Part shown: positions 48,402-58,693 of the stretch, one piece after another
How positions within the stretch are numbered: position 1 is the first letter of the stretch
Layout of the letters: each line of letters opens with the position of its first letter
Assembly: GCA_963715785.1 (NCBI GenBank)
Contig: OY970276.1
Location: 3,038,001-3,102,000 of the forward strand
Length of the DNA stretch: 64,000 nucleotides
Direction: 5' to 3'
From: LD21 sp963715785
GTDB lineage: Bacteria > Bacteroidota > Bacteroidia > Bacteroidales > VadinHA17
Translations under genes and position numbers: made by a program
Notes under the pieces: generated by a model
What the model saw: the letters and a program-made list of their open reading frames with translations, nothing else
Database searches by the model: none
Told to the model about the DNA's origin: nothing

Positions 48402-50459
48402 ATGAGAAAAAGCAACATCACAGTACTACTCGTTTCCTTACTGCTTATTATTGAGAATTCAATTTCATGCGGACAAGATTCAGATCTTACCAATAAAGCT
48501 GATAGTTCAATGAATCTAAAGACCCCGTTTGTGGGTGCCCAGGTCTTTATAGAACCAGGACAAAAGCCTGAAGAGATCGATACATGGTTCAGGGTAATGA
48601 AAGAAAATCATTTTTCTGTCTGCAGGATCAGGATGTTTGAATCGTATATGAAGAAAGATGACGGAACATGGGATTTCTCCCTGTTTGACCGTGCATTCAA
48701 TGCCGCTGAAAAATATGGAATCAGAATATTTGGTACTATTTTCCCGTATACTGATAAAACAGACATCGGAGGTTTTAAGTTTCCCCGCGATGAGGCTCAC
48801 CTTCAGTCTATTGCCATATTTATTAAACAACTTACGACCCATTTCTCAAAATTTAAAAGTCTTTATGGATGGGTGCTTATAAATGAACCAGGGGTAGGCG
48901 GCAGGATTCCCTGGACTGACCTTACAAAGAGTAAGTATGCGGAGTGGAGACTAAGCCATCCCCGGAAAGAATTCACATCCCAGGGTTATCCTGTGCTTGT
49001 TGATCTGTCTGATCAGGAGTTTCTGTACGATTTAAATACGTGGTATCTTAATTGGCTTTCAGCAGAGGTGAGAAAATATGACAGCATTCATGAATTGCAT
49101 GTAAATAATCACGCAATGTTCCAGAATTGTGCGGAGTATAATTTTCCTGAATGGAGAAAATTTCTTACAAGTCTTGGAGGATCGGCTCATGCTTCATGGC
49201 ATTTTGGTTATTTTAAACGTCAGCAATATGACGTGGCCATGTCGGCTAACAGTGAAATAGTGAGATCAGGGGCGGGAAACCTGCCATGGTTGATGACAGA
49301 ATTGCAGGGAGGAAATAATACCTATAGCGGAGGGACACCCATGTGCCCGTCCAAAGAAGAGATCGCGCAATGGCTTTGGATAATTTTTGCTACTGAAGGC
49401 AAGGGAGGTATTTTCTGGACATTAAATCCGCGAAGTTCGGGTATTGAAGCAGGAGAATGGGCAATGCTCGACTTTCAGGACCGGCCATCGGACAGGATGC
49501 TGGAGGCTTCCAGGGTCGTGGAAGCAGTTGATAAAAACAGACACCTTTTTGAAACGGCCAGGGAAGTTGAATCCGGCATCAATATTCTCTATATTCGCCA
49601 GTCGCTGTGGGCTGAGAGTAAGATGGCTTCAGGTTCAGAACAAAACTATGAAGCACGTAAGCCTGGCGCTGTAATGAAATCGGCACTTGGTTACTTTGAG
49701 GCTTTCAGTGAGATGGGAGTTAACGTTAATCTTAAGGCTTTCGAAGAGTTTGATTTTGAAAAACCAGACTATAAGGGCACAACTATTATTCTTGCTCATC
49801 AGATCTCGATACCTGACAGCTATGCATCAATACTTGAAGGCTTTGTCAAAAAGGGAGGTAAGCTTATTGTTGATGGCCTGACAGGCTTTTTCGATGAAAA
49901 TCTGGTTAATACCATGAAAACCGGTTTTGCTTTTGAGAATCTATTCGGCGGTGATATATCTGAGTTTAAGCTGGTTGACAATCTTTTCGAATTCAGATGG
50001 CAAAATTTTAATATTCCTGCTCATTTGTGGAGAGGATTCATCGATACCCGGGCTGGTTATGCTGCTTCAAAAGTTGATGAGAAACCGGTTGCGGTGAGAA
50101 ATAAGATGGGTGCCGGAGAAGTGCTCTGGATACCATCTCTTTTAGGACTGGGCGGCAGGATATCAGGCGATTATGCCCCACTGATAAAGTTGCTGATTGA
50201 GGAATGTTCAGCAAGTATAGTAAAACAGCCCGTAAAATTTCAAACTCCTCAGAAGGACATGCTGATGAAAAGCATGTATTCAGGAGCTTCACTAATAACT
50301 GTAATAATCAATAAGAGAAATAGCACTGCCGAAATTGCTCTTGATTTCGGAGGGAAGAGCCTCAGGGGTAACATGCTCTTTTCCGGGGGCCATGGAAAAA
50401 TAACCGGCAATAAGATCCGGATTGCACCCGAAGAAACAATAGTGATTGAATGGAATTAA
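48402..50459 (+). CDS. GH42-like beta-galactosidase lipoprotein
   Basis: 685 residues: a lipoprotein signal with C23 (NSISCGQD), then a TIM barrel with acid/base E162 in GWVLINEPG and candidate nucleophile E300 in LMTELQGGNN, then a Rossmann-like trimerisation part (about 385-600; TTIILAHQISIPDS) and a small beta-sandwich tail. The order and motifs fit GH42 and related Bacteroidota lipoproteins. It probably trims galactosides or arabinosides at the cell surface. Its two glycosidase neighbours (55850, 63540) suggest a galactose-containing glycan programme. Confidence 0.85.
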   Translation: MRKSNITVLLVSLLLIIENSISCGQDSDLTNKADSSMNLKTPFVGAQVFIEPGQKPEEIDTWFRVMKENHFSVCRIRMFESYMKKDDGTWDFSLFDRAFNAAEKYGIRIFGTIFPYTDKTDIGGFKFPRDEAHLQSIAIFIKQLTTHFSKFKSLYGWVLINEPGVGGRIPWTDLTKSKYAEWRLSHPRKEFTSQGYPVLVDLSDQEFLYDLNTWYLNWLSAEVRKYDSIHELHVNNHAMFQNCAEYNFPEWRKFLTSLGGSAHASWHFGYFKRQQYDVAMSANSEIVRSGAGNLPWLMTELQGGNNTYSGGTPMCPSKEEIAQWLWIIFATEGKGGIFWTLNPRSSGIEAGEWAMLDFQDRPSDRMLEASRVVEAVDKNRHLFETAREVESGINILYIRQSLWAESKMASGSEQNYEARKPGAVMKSALGYFEAFSEMGVNVNLKAFEEFDFEKPDYKGTTIILAHQISIPDSYASILEGFVKKGGKLIVDGLTGFFDENLVNTMKTGFAFENLFGGDISEFKLVDNLFEFRWQNFNIPAHLWRGFIDTRAGYAASKVDEKPVAVRNKMGAGEVLWIPSLLGLGGRISGDYAPLIKLLIEECSASIVKQPVKFQTPQKDMLMKSMYSGASLITVIINKRNSTAEIALDFGGKSLRGNMLFSGGHGKITGNKIRIAPEETIVIEWN

Positions 50460-50492
50460 ATTATGTGAGATCTGATCAAATCAGAATAAATG

Positions 50493-51209
50493 CTAAAGTT
50501 TAACAATCCCAAAGTGGCCGCTAAGAATATATTTGAAAGAAGCCGGATCAGGAAGTGTTTTAATTGATTCCAGCTGCTGGGGGGTATTCATATTGAATAT
50601 GTCGAGAAATTGTTCATACTTTCCGTTCCTTACAATAAGATTATCTCCCGAAAGAAGGTAGTCGTTACCTATTATATAGCATGATGACCCGGGTGTATGC
50701 CCCGGGGTAAACAGTATTTTTATCTTCAGCCCGTCAATATCAAGAGAATCATTGTTATTGAGAGTTTTGTACTCCCCGTAATGCCACACCGTTTTATGAA
50801 ATTTAGTTTTGCCTGTCGTCCCGTCCACCATCTGCACCTCATTGCTGTGCATATAGATCGCGGCATTTTTATACAGAGCTAAGCTCCCTATATGATCGCC
50901 ATCAGTGTGGGTAAGCAATATCGTATTAATTTTCTTGGGTTTTATGCCAAGTTTATCGAGTTGCTTATTGAAGTTTTTCTTCCCTATTCCGGCGTCAACC
51001 ATAAGATATCCTGTCCTTCCCCTGAAGATATATGCATTCACAAAGCGATCTTTTATACACCATACAGAGTCATTAATAGGACCCGTTTCTGCAGGGGTCA
51101 TCTCTCTGGTTGAGTGTAGAAAATTAAAGAGGAATATTAATGCTCCGAATAAAAATACTCCTGCCAGGGCGGCTAGTGTCCATAGAATTCTCTTCACAGT
51201 TTTCTTCAT
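50493..51209 (-). CDS. Metallo-beta-lactamase-fold hydrolase with N-terminal membrane helix
   Basis: 238 residues, with an N-terminal helix (about 9-31) and an MBL-fold domain carrying HTDGDHIGSL (H101, D103, D105, H106), a later TPGHTPGSSCY metal histidine and SGDNLIV. The second position of the HxHxDH motif is Asp, a variant seen in some MBL families. The catalytic domain faces the periplasm. Substrates of this group vary (thioesters, lactones, phosphodiesters), so none is assigned. It is convergent with the GH42-like gene; TCTGAT-CAA-ATCAGA at 50471-50485 is a weak hairpin in between. Confidence 0.85.
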   Translation of the reverse strand: MKKTVKRILWTLAALAGVFLFGALIFLFNFLHSTREMTPAETGPINDSVWCIKDRFVNAYIFRGRTGYLMVDAGIGKKNFNKQLDKLGIKPKKINTILLTHTDGDHIGSLALYKNAAIYMHSNEVQMVDGTTGKTKFHKTVWHYGEYKTLNNNDSLDIDGLKIKILFTPGHTPGSSCYIIGNDYLLSGDNLIVRNGKYEQFLDIFNMNTPQQLESIKTLPDPASFKYILSGHFGIVKL

Positions 51210-51583
51210 TTATCAGGAGTTTAATGTGCTAAGTTATTAAAAATGTATCAGAGGTCATATAATCAATAACGGATGCGGAGATTAAAAAGTCTTTCTGATC
51301 CATTTATGCCTTTAAATTTTATTTATTGTAAATAGTTGCCTGAAAAGTATTTCAAGCCGGCTTCAGACTTCCTGAATTCTCTTTTTTCTGCTGAAAATTG
51401 AATTTTCCTGCTGATTGTAAAATGAAACCTGCCGTCTGTTGATTTATGCTTTTCCGGCATTTGTATATAATATAATTTTGGTTCTGCTAATAAGCTAAAC
51501 TCTTCATAATGATGAAGCAGTAACTTAAAAAATACAAAGAGCATTACGGATTAATTTTTTTAATAACTAAATTCTTTGAAGCC
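51210..51583. other. 374-bp divergent intergenic region
   Basis: Lies between the MBL-fold gene and the secreted protein at 51584. A 73-codon minus-strand frame (51544-51323) has no recognisable features and is probably not coding. No promoter with both elements or RNA gene was recognised. Confidence 0.35.
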
Positions 51584-52063
51584 ATGAAAAAAATATTTTT
51601 TGCAGGTGTGCTAGCACTAGTCTTGAGTTCAGTATCGTTTGCAGGAGAAGTAGTAGCAAGCGGAACGACCCATACATCATTGGGAAAATACAGGATTGTA
51701 TCTTCAGACAAAACCGTTATGGTCAATGGCGAAAATTTGAAGGCTTACCTTATCACTTATGAAAATTCCCCAATGGAAGTAACAGTACTTGTTCAGCCAG
51801 AGAAGAAATGCAAGAATTATATTGTTCTTTCTGACAAGCTTTCAATACAGTATGTTTGCAATGGAGATTATTTTGGAGTTCAGAGACTTGAAACGCCATT
51901 TAATATGGATGGTTTTACATCTTCCGATGAAGCTTTGAACAGAAGTGAGTATTTCCATCAGAAACTTATAGAACCGGGAAAATTGAGTGAAGTTCAGAGC
52001 ACTGAGCTCATTGCAAGTTTTTTTCCAAGGCTTATTAAAGATGAGTTTGTAGCAGCAAAATAA
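51584..52063 (+). CDS. Small secreted protein of unknown function
   Basis: 159 residues with a clear signal peptide (MKKIFFAGVLALVLSSVSFAG). The mature part is mixed beta/alpha: TVMVNGENLKAYLITYENSPMEVTVLVQPEKKCKNYIVLSDKL, with two spaced Cys (KKCKNY and VCNGDY) that may form a disulfide. Family unknown. A strong terminator follows, so it is a single-gene unit. Confidence 0.65.
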   Translation: MKKIFFAGVLALVLSSVSFAGEVVASGTTHTSLGKYRIVSSDKTVMVNGENLKAYLITYENSPMEVTVLVQPEKKCKNYIVLSDKLSIQYVCNGDYFGVQRLETPFNMDGFTSSDEALNRSEYFHQKLIEPGKLSEVQSTELIASFFPRLIKDEFVAAK

Positions 52064-52130
52064 TATATTGAATTTTCCGGATAACAACCCGCCGATTACT
52101 AGTTTTAGGTTTTAATTTGATTAATCATAG

Positions 52131-52162
52131 AGACAGGTCCCGCACCTGTCTTTATTTTTTTT
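52131..52162 (+). terminator. Rho-independent terminator
   Basis: AGACAGGT (52131-52138) and ACCTGTCT (52144-52151) pair perfectly over a 5-base loop, followed by TTATTTTTTTT. It ends the gene at 51584-52063. Confidence 0.92.
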
Positions 52163-52298
52163 ATAGGACCCTCTGATCTGAAGACGACTCAAAAATCCTT
52201 GTTAATGGACCGTTCATAAAATGCTGAAATTTAGCTTGCCTTATCATGCAGCCTGATTAAACAACTATACCTAACTTCACGTTTAATATAATGGTATT

Positions 52299-55208
52299 AT
52301 GGAGAAAAAAAATTCCATTGGCTGGCATCAACTGCTGAAAGGCTATCCCTGGTTTAATTGCAGGGACTGTTATCCTATTCCCGCATATTCTGAATTTCTG
52401 CCTCCTCCTCACCTGGGGTGCAAGGCGTATGGTAAGCCCGATTTCCGGATATTGGAAGGTAATGATCCGTTCGGCTGGAAGATATCTGAGATTGAGGAAG
52501 CTTATGAGCTCAAGCCTGGAATTGAGCATTTAGGCCGGCAGATAATGAATAATATTCAGAAACTTGGTAAGGGAATTCCTGAGCACTTTATTGAAGGACA
52601 TGGGGGTCAGAATTTATGCGATAACCCTTATTGGCCGTCTGATCTGGCAGCTCATGCCGGATCACTGAACCATGAAAGATATGTCGTTTTACTGCCAATG
52701 ATGCTTTCCCGCACCCAGGATGATAAGGGGAGAGTGATCTGGACATTTTTTGGCAACAGTATACATCAGCCGGAAAATGTATTCTGGAAAAGTTTTTTTA
52801 CAGCTCCCGGAATTGAGGTTCCGGAAAAAGAAGCCATCGCATTTTTCACTGACCTGATATCGGATGCTTATGGCGCGAAAATATCAGGCTCAGACTCTCT
52901 TTATAAATCTGGTTTCAGGATACTTTCCACTGAAGGCTCGGTATTACCGGAATGGACCAGTAGATTTTTAATTGATGTCAGCTCTTCACTAATTAATGTG
53001 AAGTACTTACTCACATTCCGGCCCTTTAGTACATTACCAGCCGGTCTCAGGGATTTGTACTTTTCAGGGAGCCTGGCATTGCTTCCATTTCCGGGAAGCC
53101 TGGTGTTCTGGGGCATGCCAGGATATCTTCAGCTTATGAAAGAACTGCCTATAGCAGGGCAAATCCCTTTACTGAACCTTGTTGCGCGAAACAGGGGAAT
53201 TGGAGGACTCAGAGTCACACAATCAGGATGGCTCCATGAGCCTCATCCCGGAAGCAGGAATTTCATAATAAATAGTAATCTCATTGATGATTCATACCAC
53301 CGTACCCATCGCTGGCAAAAAGTACACAGATACCAGGATGAACTGAATGAAGTTGGGCATGAAGTAAAACTTATAAAGGCATTATTCAGTACTGAGCCTG
53401 GTGCCATGGGGCTGTATGATAAGCCATTAGCCCGCAACAGCCAGCTCTGGAATCATAAGTTCGAGCTTCTGTTAAATGGTCCTGCTGCAGGAAAAAAACA
53501 GATTACTGAGGTTGAAAAAATCCTTACAAAGGGTGGTTTATTCGGTTACAGGATTTTTTATCCGCCAATGCGCACAGGGGATCATGAGATATATCTGCAC
53601 AGGCCTCTGGTAGCTTTTGTGCCGAAAGGGTCCGACACTCCCGAGATAAGAACCGGATCGCTTTATGGATACATCGCATGTTATCATTCCAGCGATCTGA
53701 AAATGGAAAAACCTGTCGAACTCTGGCCCAGGATGGTCAGGCGTGATCATTATTTATCTGCCATTCATGACTTCAACACTGAGAATGATCATTTTGCACA
53801 TCAGACAGCATTTAATATTATAACATTATTCGAGTCCTCGATGATGCAGGGCGGCAAGCCTCTGCAGAGATCATTTGCGCGAAGTCTCTTAAATTCTGCA
53901 AAGCATATAACACTTGAACAATGGCTGGATGATATGGAATCTCATTGCAGACAAAGGGAAAAGGCTGGCATAATGAAGGAGATGCTTGAGAAAAATTTTG
54001 AGGCAGCCTATGAGAGTGAGCTTCCTGAAGCAATAACTTTTAATGAAACGTCTTCCCGCAGGTTCGAGGAAAATTGGTGGAATGATATAAGATTTCTCGC
54101 ACAAGGTGAATTTATTTATAAGGATAATGCTGATATAATGCTGGATGATATAACTCTTTCAATCGTACAGAAGCAGCACAGGGACCTTGACATGCTCGGT
54201 GATTATTTACTGGGCAGGTACCGGAAACTTATTGATGATTCAGGCATGCACGGGCATGCTCTGGCTGGTGAACTGCCATTTAAGTGGCAGACCCTATTTG
54301 ATTTTTCTTCTTTCGGAGGCTGGCTCGGAAATCAGAGCGGTGAAATATACGAGAGAAACCTGCTTGTGATGATCCCGGGGAAGAACCGCAAACAGGCTGT
54401 TGTGTTTGCAGATCATTATGACACTGCATATATGGAGGATGTTTATGAGAAGGAGCGGGGCGGCTCCGGAGCAAGACTGGCAGCCAGGGGAGCCGATGAC
54501 AACTATTCAGCCAGCTCAACTCTTTTGCAGGCAGCACCAATCCTCTTAAGATTATCGAAGGAAGGTAATCTTGAGAGGGATATCTGGCTGGTACATCTCA
54601 CAGGAGAAGAATTTCCTTCCGATTGTATGGGTGCGAGAAATCTCTGCCAGTCTGTGATAGAAAAGAAACTAAAGCTGAAAGCCGATGGGAATTCTGATAT
54701 TGCCCTGTCTGATACTGAAATAGTTGGAGTTTTTGTAATGGATATGATAGGTCATAACCGTGATAACGATAAGGATATTTTTCAGATTTCACCTGGTAAC
54801 AGTGTTCAGTCACTCTATCTCGCTTATCAGGCACACATCGCAAATATGATCTGGAATGAATGTGCACATAAATGGAACAGACAACCTGAAAGATTGAATC
54901 TTTGTCGCGGTGAAAGGATCAAAGAGCCTCAGGAAATTCCTGCAATTGCAAGGCACCTTGCACTTAATGGAGAGGTGAGGACACAATACAATCCTCATAG
55001 TTCACTTTTTAACACCGATGGCCAGATTTTTTCGGATACGGGGATCCCGGTCGTTCTTTTCATGGAAAATTACGATATCAACCGGAGTGGCTATCATGAT
55101 ACAAAAGATACACTTGAGAATATAGATCTCGACTTCGGTGCAGCATTGGCAGCTATCGCAATAGAAACGGTTGCCAGGATTGCTACTGTCAAAAAAATTG
55201 GTTTTTGA
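52299..55208 (+). CDS. Large M28-type zinc peptidase with unexplained N-terminal region
   Basis: 969 residues. About 700-940 is an M28 aminopeptidase-like domain with candidate zinc ligands H706 (FADHYDT), D733 (GADDNYSAS), E770/E771 (LTGEEF), D815 (VMDMIGHN) and H933 (SGYHDTKDT). The first about 700 residues have no motif I recognise, include WxxPY/GHGGQNL and a Trp/Pro-rich start, and lack a signal peptide. If it acts on peptides, it is cytoplasmic or exported by an unseen route. The long N-terminal region is unusual; typical M28 enzymes are 300-600 residues. Confidence 0.75.
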   Translation: MEKKNSIGWHQLLKGYPWFNCRDCYPIPAYSEFLPPPHLGCKAYGKPDFRILEGNDPFGWKISEIEEAYELKPGIEHLGRQIMNNIQKLGKGIPEHFIEGHGGQNLCDNPYWPSDLAAHAGSLNHERYVVLLPMMLSRTQDDKGRVIWTFFGNSIHQPENVFWKSFFTAPGIEVPEKEAIAFFTDLISDAYGAKISGSDSLYKSGFRILSTEGSVLPEWTSRFLIDVSSSLINVKYLLTFRPFSTLPAGLRDLYFSGSLALLPFPGSLVFWGMPGYLQLMKELPIAGQIPLLNLVARNRGIGGLRVTQSGWLHEPHPGSRNFIINSNLIDDSYHRTHRWQKVHRYQDELNEVGHEVKLIKALFSTEPGAMGLYDKPLARNSQLWNHKFELLLNGPAAGKKQITEVEKILTKGGLFGYRIFYPPMRTGDHEIYLHRPLVAFVPKGSDTPEIRTGSLYGYIACYHSSDLKMEKPVELWPRMVRRDHYLSAIHDFNTENDHFAHQTAFNIITLFESSMMQGGKPLQRSFARSLLNSAKHITLEQWLDDMESHCRQREKAGIMKEMLEKNFEAAYESELPEAITFNETSSRRFEENWWNDIRFLAQGEFIYKDNADIMLDDITLSIVQKQHRDLDMLGDYLLGRYRKLIDDSGMHGHALAGELPFKWQTLFDFSSFGGWLGNQSGEIYERNLLVMIPGKNRKQAVVFADHYDTAYMEDVYEKERGGSGARLAARGADDNYSASSTLLQAAPILLRLSKEGNLERDIWLVHLTGEEFPSDCMGARNLCQSVIEKKLKLKADGNSDIALSDTEIVGVFVMDMIGHNRDNDKDIFQISPGNSVQSLYLAYQAHIANMIWNECAHKWNRQPERLNLCRGERIKEPQEIPAIARHLALNGEVRTQYNPHSSLFNTDGQIFSDTGIPVVLFMENYDINRSGYHDTKDTLENIDLDFGAALAAIAIETVARIATVKKIGF

Positions 55209-55213
55209 TTTCG

Positions 55214-55221
55214 TACATTTG
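55214..55221 (+). promoter_or_regulatory. Candidate -7 element for the GNAT gene
   Basis: TACATTTG is a perfect TAnnTTTG match 116 bp upstream of the GNAT ATG, just after the M28 stop. No -33 element was placed. Confidence 0.4.
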
Positions 55222-55337
55222 CAAAATTATTTTCAGCTTTAAAGTAATAAATCCTTTGCAGCTACATTATTCTTAAATATTAATTGTTACTGTTGTTATA
55301 ACTAAATTAAAACTCTAACTCATAATATTATTTTATC

Positions 55338-55820
55338 ATGAATATTACATTCAGAACCATTCCCGAAAAACGCGATATACAGCGAGTTATGGAAATTGTT
55401 GAATCAACAAAGTTTTTCTATGACCATGAAGTTGAAATTGCTGCTGAGCTAGTGGCTGAAAGGCTTAGCCAGGGAGAATCCACCGGCTATTATTTCGTTT
55501 TTGCTGAAGTTGATGGAGTAACGGCAGCCTACTCGTGCTATGGGCCTATCGAGATGTCAAAAACATCTTATGATCTGTACTGGATAGCTACTCATAACGA
55601 TTTCCGGGGGAAAGGCATTGGTAAAAAGCTTATTGAGGAGACATGCGGCAAAGCACGAAGCATGGGATGCAAAATACTGATTGCCGAAACTTCAGGTCTG
55701 CCTCATTATGCTCCAACACGATCATTCTATGTAAACAATAGCTTCATTCTTGAAGCCACACTTAAGGATTTCTATACAGAAGGAGATGATAAACTCTTCT
55801 ATACTAAAAGAATAGGATAA
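55338..55820 (+). CDS. GNAT-family N-acetyltransferase
   Basis: 160 residues with the GNAT fold. The acetyl-CoA-binding motif RGKGIGKKLIEE is present, followed by GCKILIAETSGLPHYAPTRSFYVNNSF. Substrate unknown; amine or peptide acetylation is likely. It lies between the M28 gene and the convergent GH2 gene, with no terminator recognised in the 29-bp gap. Confidence 0.88.
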   Translation: MNITFRTIPEKRDIQRVMEIVESTKFFYDHEVEIAAELVAERLSQGESTGYYFVFAEVDGVTAAYSCYGPIEMSKTSYDLYWIATHNDFRGKGIGKKLIEETCGKARSMGCKILIAETSGLPHYAPTRSFYVNNSFILEATLKDFYTEGDDKLFYTKRIG

Positions 55821-55849
55821 TCAATGAGCTATAGAGAAAAGCAAGATTC

Positions 55850-58396
55850 TCATTTAGCTATATCTATTTTCGCTGAAGCTGCTTTTAGCCCTTTTGATTC
55901 GGCCTTTACAGTAAATGAGCCTTTGGCTCCCTGTTGAGCTGCTACAATTACCAGACACATACCGTTATAAGCATTCTTTTTATCAGACTGGAACAACTCA
56001 TGACTTGTGGCGTCCCCATTATCGGTTGCAACAATTCTGCCCGGCCCTTCAATACTGAATGAGATCGGGTTATTGCTTCGCGGAACAAGGAGCTTATTTC
56101 TATCCTCTATCTGCACAGTAACATAAACAAGATCAATGCCATCGGGTTTCAGTGAAGGTCTGTCAGCGCTCATTGATAACTCTGAAGCTTTTTCGGTGGT
56201 ACGCATTACATCTTCTGCCCATTTACTGCCATTTTTATAGGCTATTACCTTAAGTTCACCGGGCTGATATACTACATCATCCCATCTGAGACGATATTCG
56301 AATTCTCCTTTTGTCTTTCTGCCAAGCGACTTCCCATTGAGGAAAAGCTCGGCTTCATATCCGGAAGTGTAAACATGAACAGGTGTAACAAGTCCTTTTC
56401 TTTCAGGCCAGTTCCAGTGAGGCAGAATATGAGCCATAGGCAATTCAGGTCTCCATTTTGACTGGTAGAGATAAAAACGGTCCTTTTTAAACCCGGCAAG
56501 ATCAAGTATGCCAAAATAACTGCTGCGTGACGGTACTTCTTTCACTCCGTTTTTCTCAAGCATTTTAAGTATTTCCGTGTATTCCAATGTACCTGGCTTT
56601 ACACCGGTCAGATCTCCATAGTAAGGCGTTGGCTCGCCAATATAATCAAATCCTGTCCATACAAATTCACCCATTGCGGCAGGATATTTATCAAGCATTG
56701 TCCATTGCTGATCAGGTGTTGAGGCCCATGCCGGGTATGCAACATCGTAGGATGTGACCTGGAAAATGCCTTTGCCAGGCAGATTATTATTCAGGTCACC
56801 CTGCACAACCGGGAAAAAGTATTCCCCCCGTGAGCTTACTGTTGATGCAGATTCACTCGAATAAAATGGCAGGTCAGCATTGTCTTTAAAGTCAAAAAAT
56901 CTCTGGTAGTTTTTCAGATTATAATTTATACCGAATATGTCGAGCGTCTTCTGAAAACCATTTGTTATAGAGCCCGGATAGTCGCAGGCAGACGTAACCG
57001 GACGCGTATTGTCTTCTGATTTAACTATTGAATTCAGGGCCCTTGCCAAATAGGGATTTATCTGATCAGGAACCTCATTGCCGATGCTCCACATAAAAAC
57101 CGAGGGATGATTTCTGTCTCTCCTGACCATTGCTTTCAGGTCCTCTGTATGCCAGGCATTGAAAATAAGATGATAATCTTTTGGCTTCTTGCCTAACCTC
57201 CATGCGTCAAATGCTTCAACCATGATGAGGAAGCCCATCTTGTCGCAAAGATCAACAAGTTCAGGGGCTGGAGGGTTATGACTGGTCCTTATGGCATTAC
57301 AGCCCATCTCTTTTAGTATTTTGAGCTGTCGGGCAGCAGCGCTGGTGTTGAAGGCTGCACCCAGGGCTCCAAGATCATGATGATTGCAGACCCCTTTTAT
57401 AGCAACTCTTCTGCCGTTCAGAAAAAATCCGTTGCGCGCAGTAAAGTCAATGGTCCTGAATCCGAAATTTGTCTCATATCTGTCAGCAACGGTTTTTCCT
57501 TGCTTCACAATTACTGCAACCTTATAAAGCTCAGGTTTATCGATATCCCATAGCACAGGATCCCTGACCGGAATGTCGAATCTGAAGATATGTTTGTTCA
57601 TTCCCTGCACTACAGCTGATTCTATAACCGATTCCGCAACCGGAGTATCAGAAGCTTCAAAATTATCATTAAGTTTATATACCAGGGCACTGACTGATAC
57701 CGTTTCCGGATCGATTAAATGGCTTTCTACCTCTGCTTCCACGCTAAGCATGCCTCTATCCTTCTTAATTTCCGGGGTAGAGCAGAAGACACCATCATTT
57801 GATATGTGGATCTGTGAGGTTTTTACCAGCCAGACATTCCTGTAAAGCCCGGCTCCCGGGTACCATCGTGAATCCCAGTTTTTTGTATCCAGTCTGACCG
57901 CTAAAAGATTGTCTTGTCCGGTCACAATATATGGTGTCAGATCCATTCGGAACGAGGTATAGCCGTATGGCCATTCTCCGATAAACTTTCCGTTCAGCCA
58001 GACTCTTGCATTTGCCATTGCTCCGTCAAAGTCGGCGTAGATGCGTTTCGCTTTGTCGTTATCGCTGATAGTGAAGTGTTTCCTGTACCAGCCAATCCCT
58101 TTCCATGGCAAAAGTCCGGTATTATTTTCCAGTGTGTCGCTGAACGGGCCCTCTATTGCCCAGTCGTGAGGCAGGTCAAGCGATCTCCAGCTGTCGTCGC
58201 TGACAGACGGGAGCTGCAGGTTCTCCGGTTCCTTGTTGTCTGGAACGGGTTCATCATAAGCATTGAAGAATTTTACAAATTTCCAGTCCTTGTTAAAGGT
58301 TTCCCTCGTGCGTGGGGCCTCCTGTGACATTAAGGCATCACAGATGGAGATTGTTATTATAATCATTAAAAACGAAGGGATGGACGATCTTTTCAT
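55850..58396 (-). CDS. GH2 glycoside hydrolase with DUF4982-type C-terminus (beta-galactosidase-like)
   Basis: 848 residues, with a signal peptide (about 1-22), then the GH2 sandwich (DLPHDWAIEGPF, PWKGIGWYRKHF, WYPGAGLYRNVWL), TIM barrel with acid/base E441 (MWSIGNEVPDQ) and nucleophile E515 (FYSSESASTVSSRGEYF). The segment GEFVWTGFDYIGEPTPYYG follows, then DUF4982-like and Ig-like C-terminal domains (ending ASAKIDIA). Such enzymes cleave beta-galactosides or beta-glucuronides in Bacteroidota. The exact linkage is unknown. It lies near a GH42-like gene and a LacZ-type gene. Confidence 0.9.
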   Translation of the reverse strand: MKRSSIPSFLMIIITISICDALMSQEAPRTRETFNKDWKFVKFFNAYDEPVPDNKEPENLQLPSVSDDSWRSLDLPHDWAIEGPFSDTLENNTGLLPWKGIGWYRKHFTISDNDKAKRIYADFDGAMANARVWLNGKFIGEWPYGYTSFRMDLTPYIVTGQDNLLAVRLDTKNWDSRWYPGAGLYRNVWLVKTSQIHISNDGVFCSTPEIKKDRGMLSVEAEVESHLIDPETVSVSALVYKLNDNFEASDTPVAESVIESAVVQGMNKHIFRFDIPVRDPVLWDIDKPELYKVAVIVKQGKTVADRYETNFGFRTIDFTARNGFFLNGRRVAIKGVCNHHDLGALGAAFNTSAAARQLKILKEMGCNAIRTSHNPPAPELVDLCDKMGFLIMVEAFDAWRLGKKPKDYHLIFNAWHTEDLKAMVRRDRNHPSVFMWSIGNEVPDQINPYLARALNSIVKSEDNTRPVTSACDYPGSITNGFQKTLDIFGINYNLKNYQRFFDFKDNADLPFYSSESASTVSSRGEYFFPVVQGDLNNNLPGKGIFQVTSYDVAYPAWASTPDQQWTMLDKYPAAMGEFVWTGFDYIGEPTPYYGDLTGVKPGTLEYTEILKMLEKNGVKEVPSRSSYFGILDLAGFKKDRFYLYQSKWRPELPMAHILPHWNWPERKGLVTPVHVYTSGYEAELFLNGKSLGRKTKGEFEYRLRWDDVVYQPGELKVIAYKNGSKWAEDVMRTTEKASELSMSADRPSLKPDGIDLVYVTVQIEDRNKLLVPRSNNPISFSIEGPGRIVATDNGDATSHELFQSDKKNAYNGMCLVIVAAQQGAKGSFTVKAESKGLKAASAKIDIAK

Positions 58397-58654
58397 ATTC
58401 AGGTTTTTATAAAATTTGATATTAATGTCTGACTATAGAGGCTAAGCGAAAAATCTTCATCTAATTTCGCACTTAATCCGGGTTTAATATTGAAAATTTA
58501 AATCTAATATAAGAAATTATGCCGTGATTCTGCATTTTATCGTTTTTTAACCGATAATTGAACAGGCTAACCGGGCACTCTCCGGAGGTATTGTGAAAGG
58601 TTGTTCCAGTACTTTCTTCTCCAGGTTTTTGCTCATCATTTACTTTTATCTTTA

Positions 58655-58662
58655 TACATTTG
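58655..58662 (+). promoter_or_regulatory. -7 element for the M1 peptidase
   Basis: TACATTTG is a perfect TAnnTTTG match 31 bp before the ATG at 58694, with TTTTTG at 58626-58631 about 23 bp upstream (slightly long). The rest of the 297-bp divergent gap (58397-58693) shows nothing else. Confidence 0.55.
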
Positions 58663-58693
58663 TCTTTCGTCTATTGTTTTAATATCGAATTCA

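Noticed and set aside
51323..51544. 73-codon minus-strand frame in the divergent gap at 51.2-51.6 kb
   Set aside because: Composition is not protein-like and it overlaps the likely promoter region of the gene at 51584.
58601..58693. Upstream start for the M1 peptidase
   Set aside because: The region contains the -7 promoter element; the ATG at 58694 gives a normal signal peptide.
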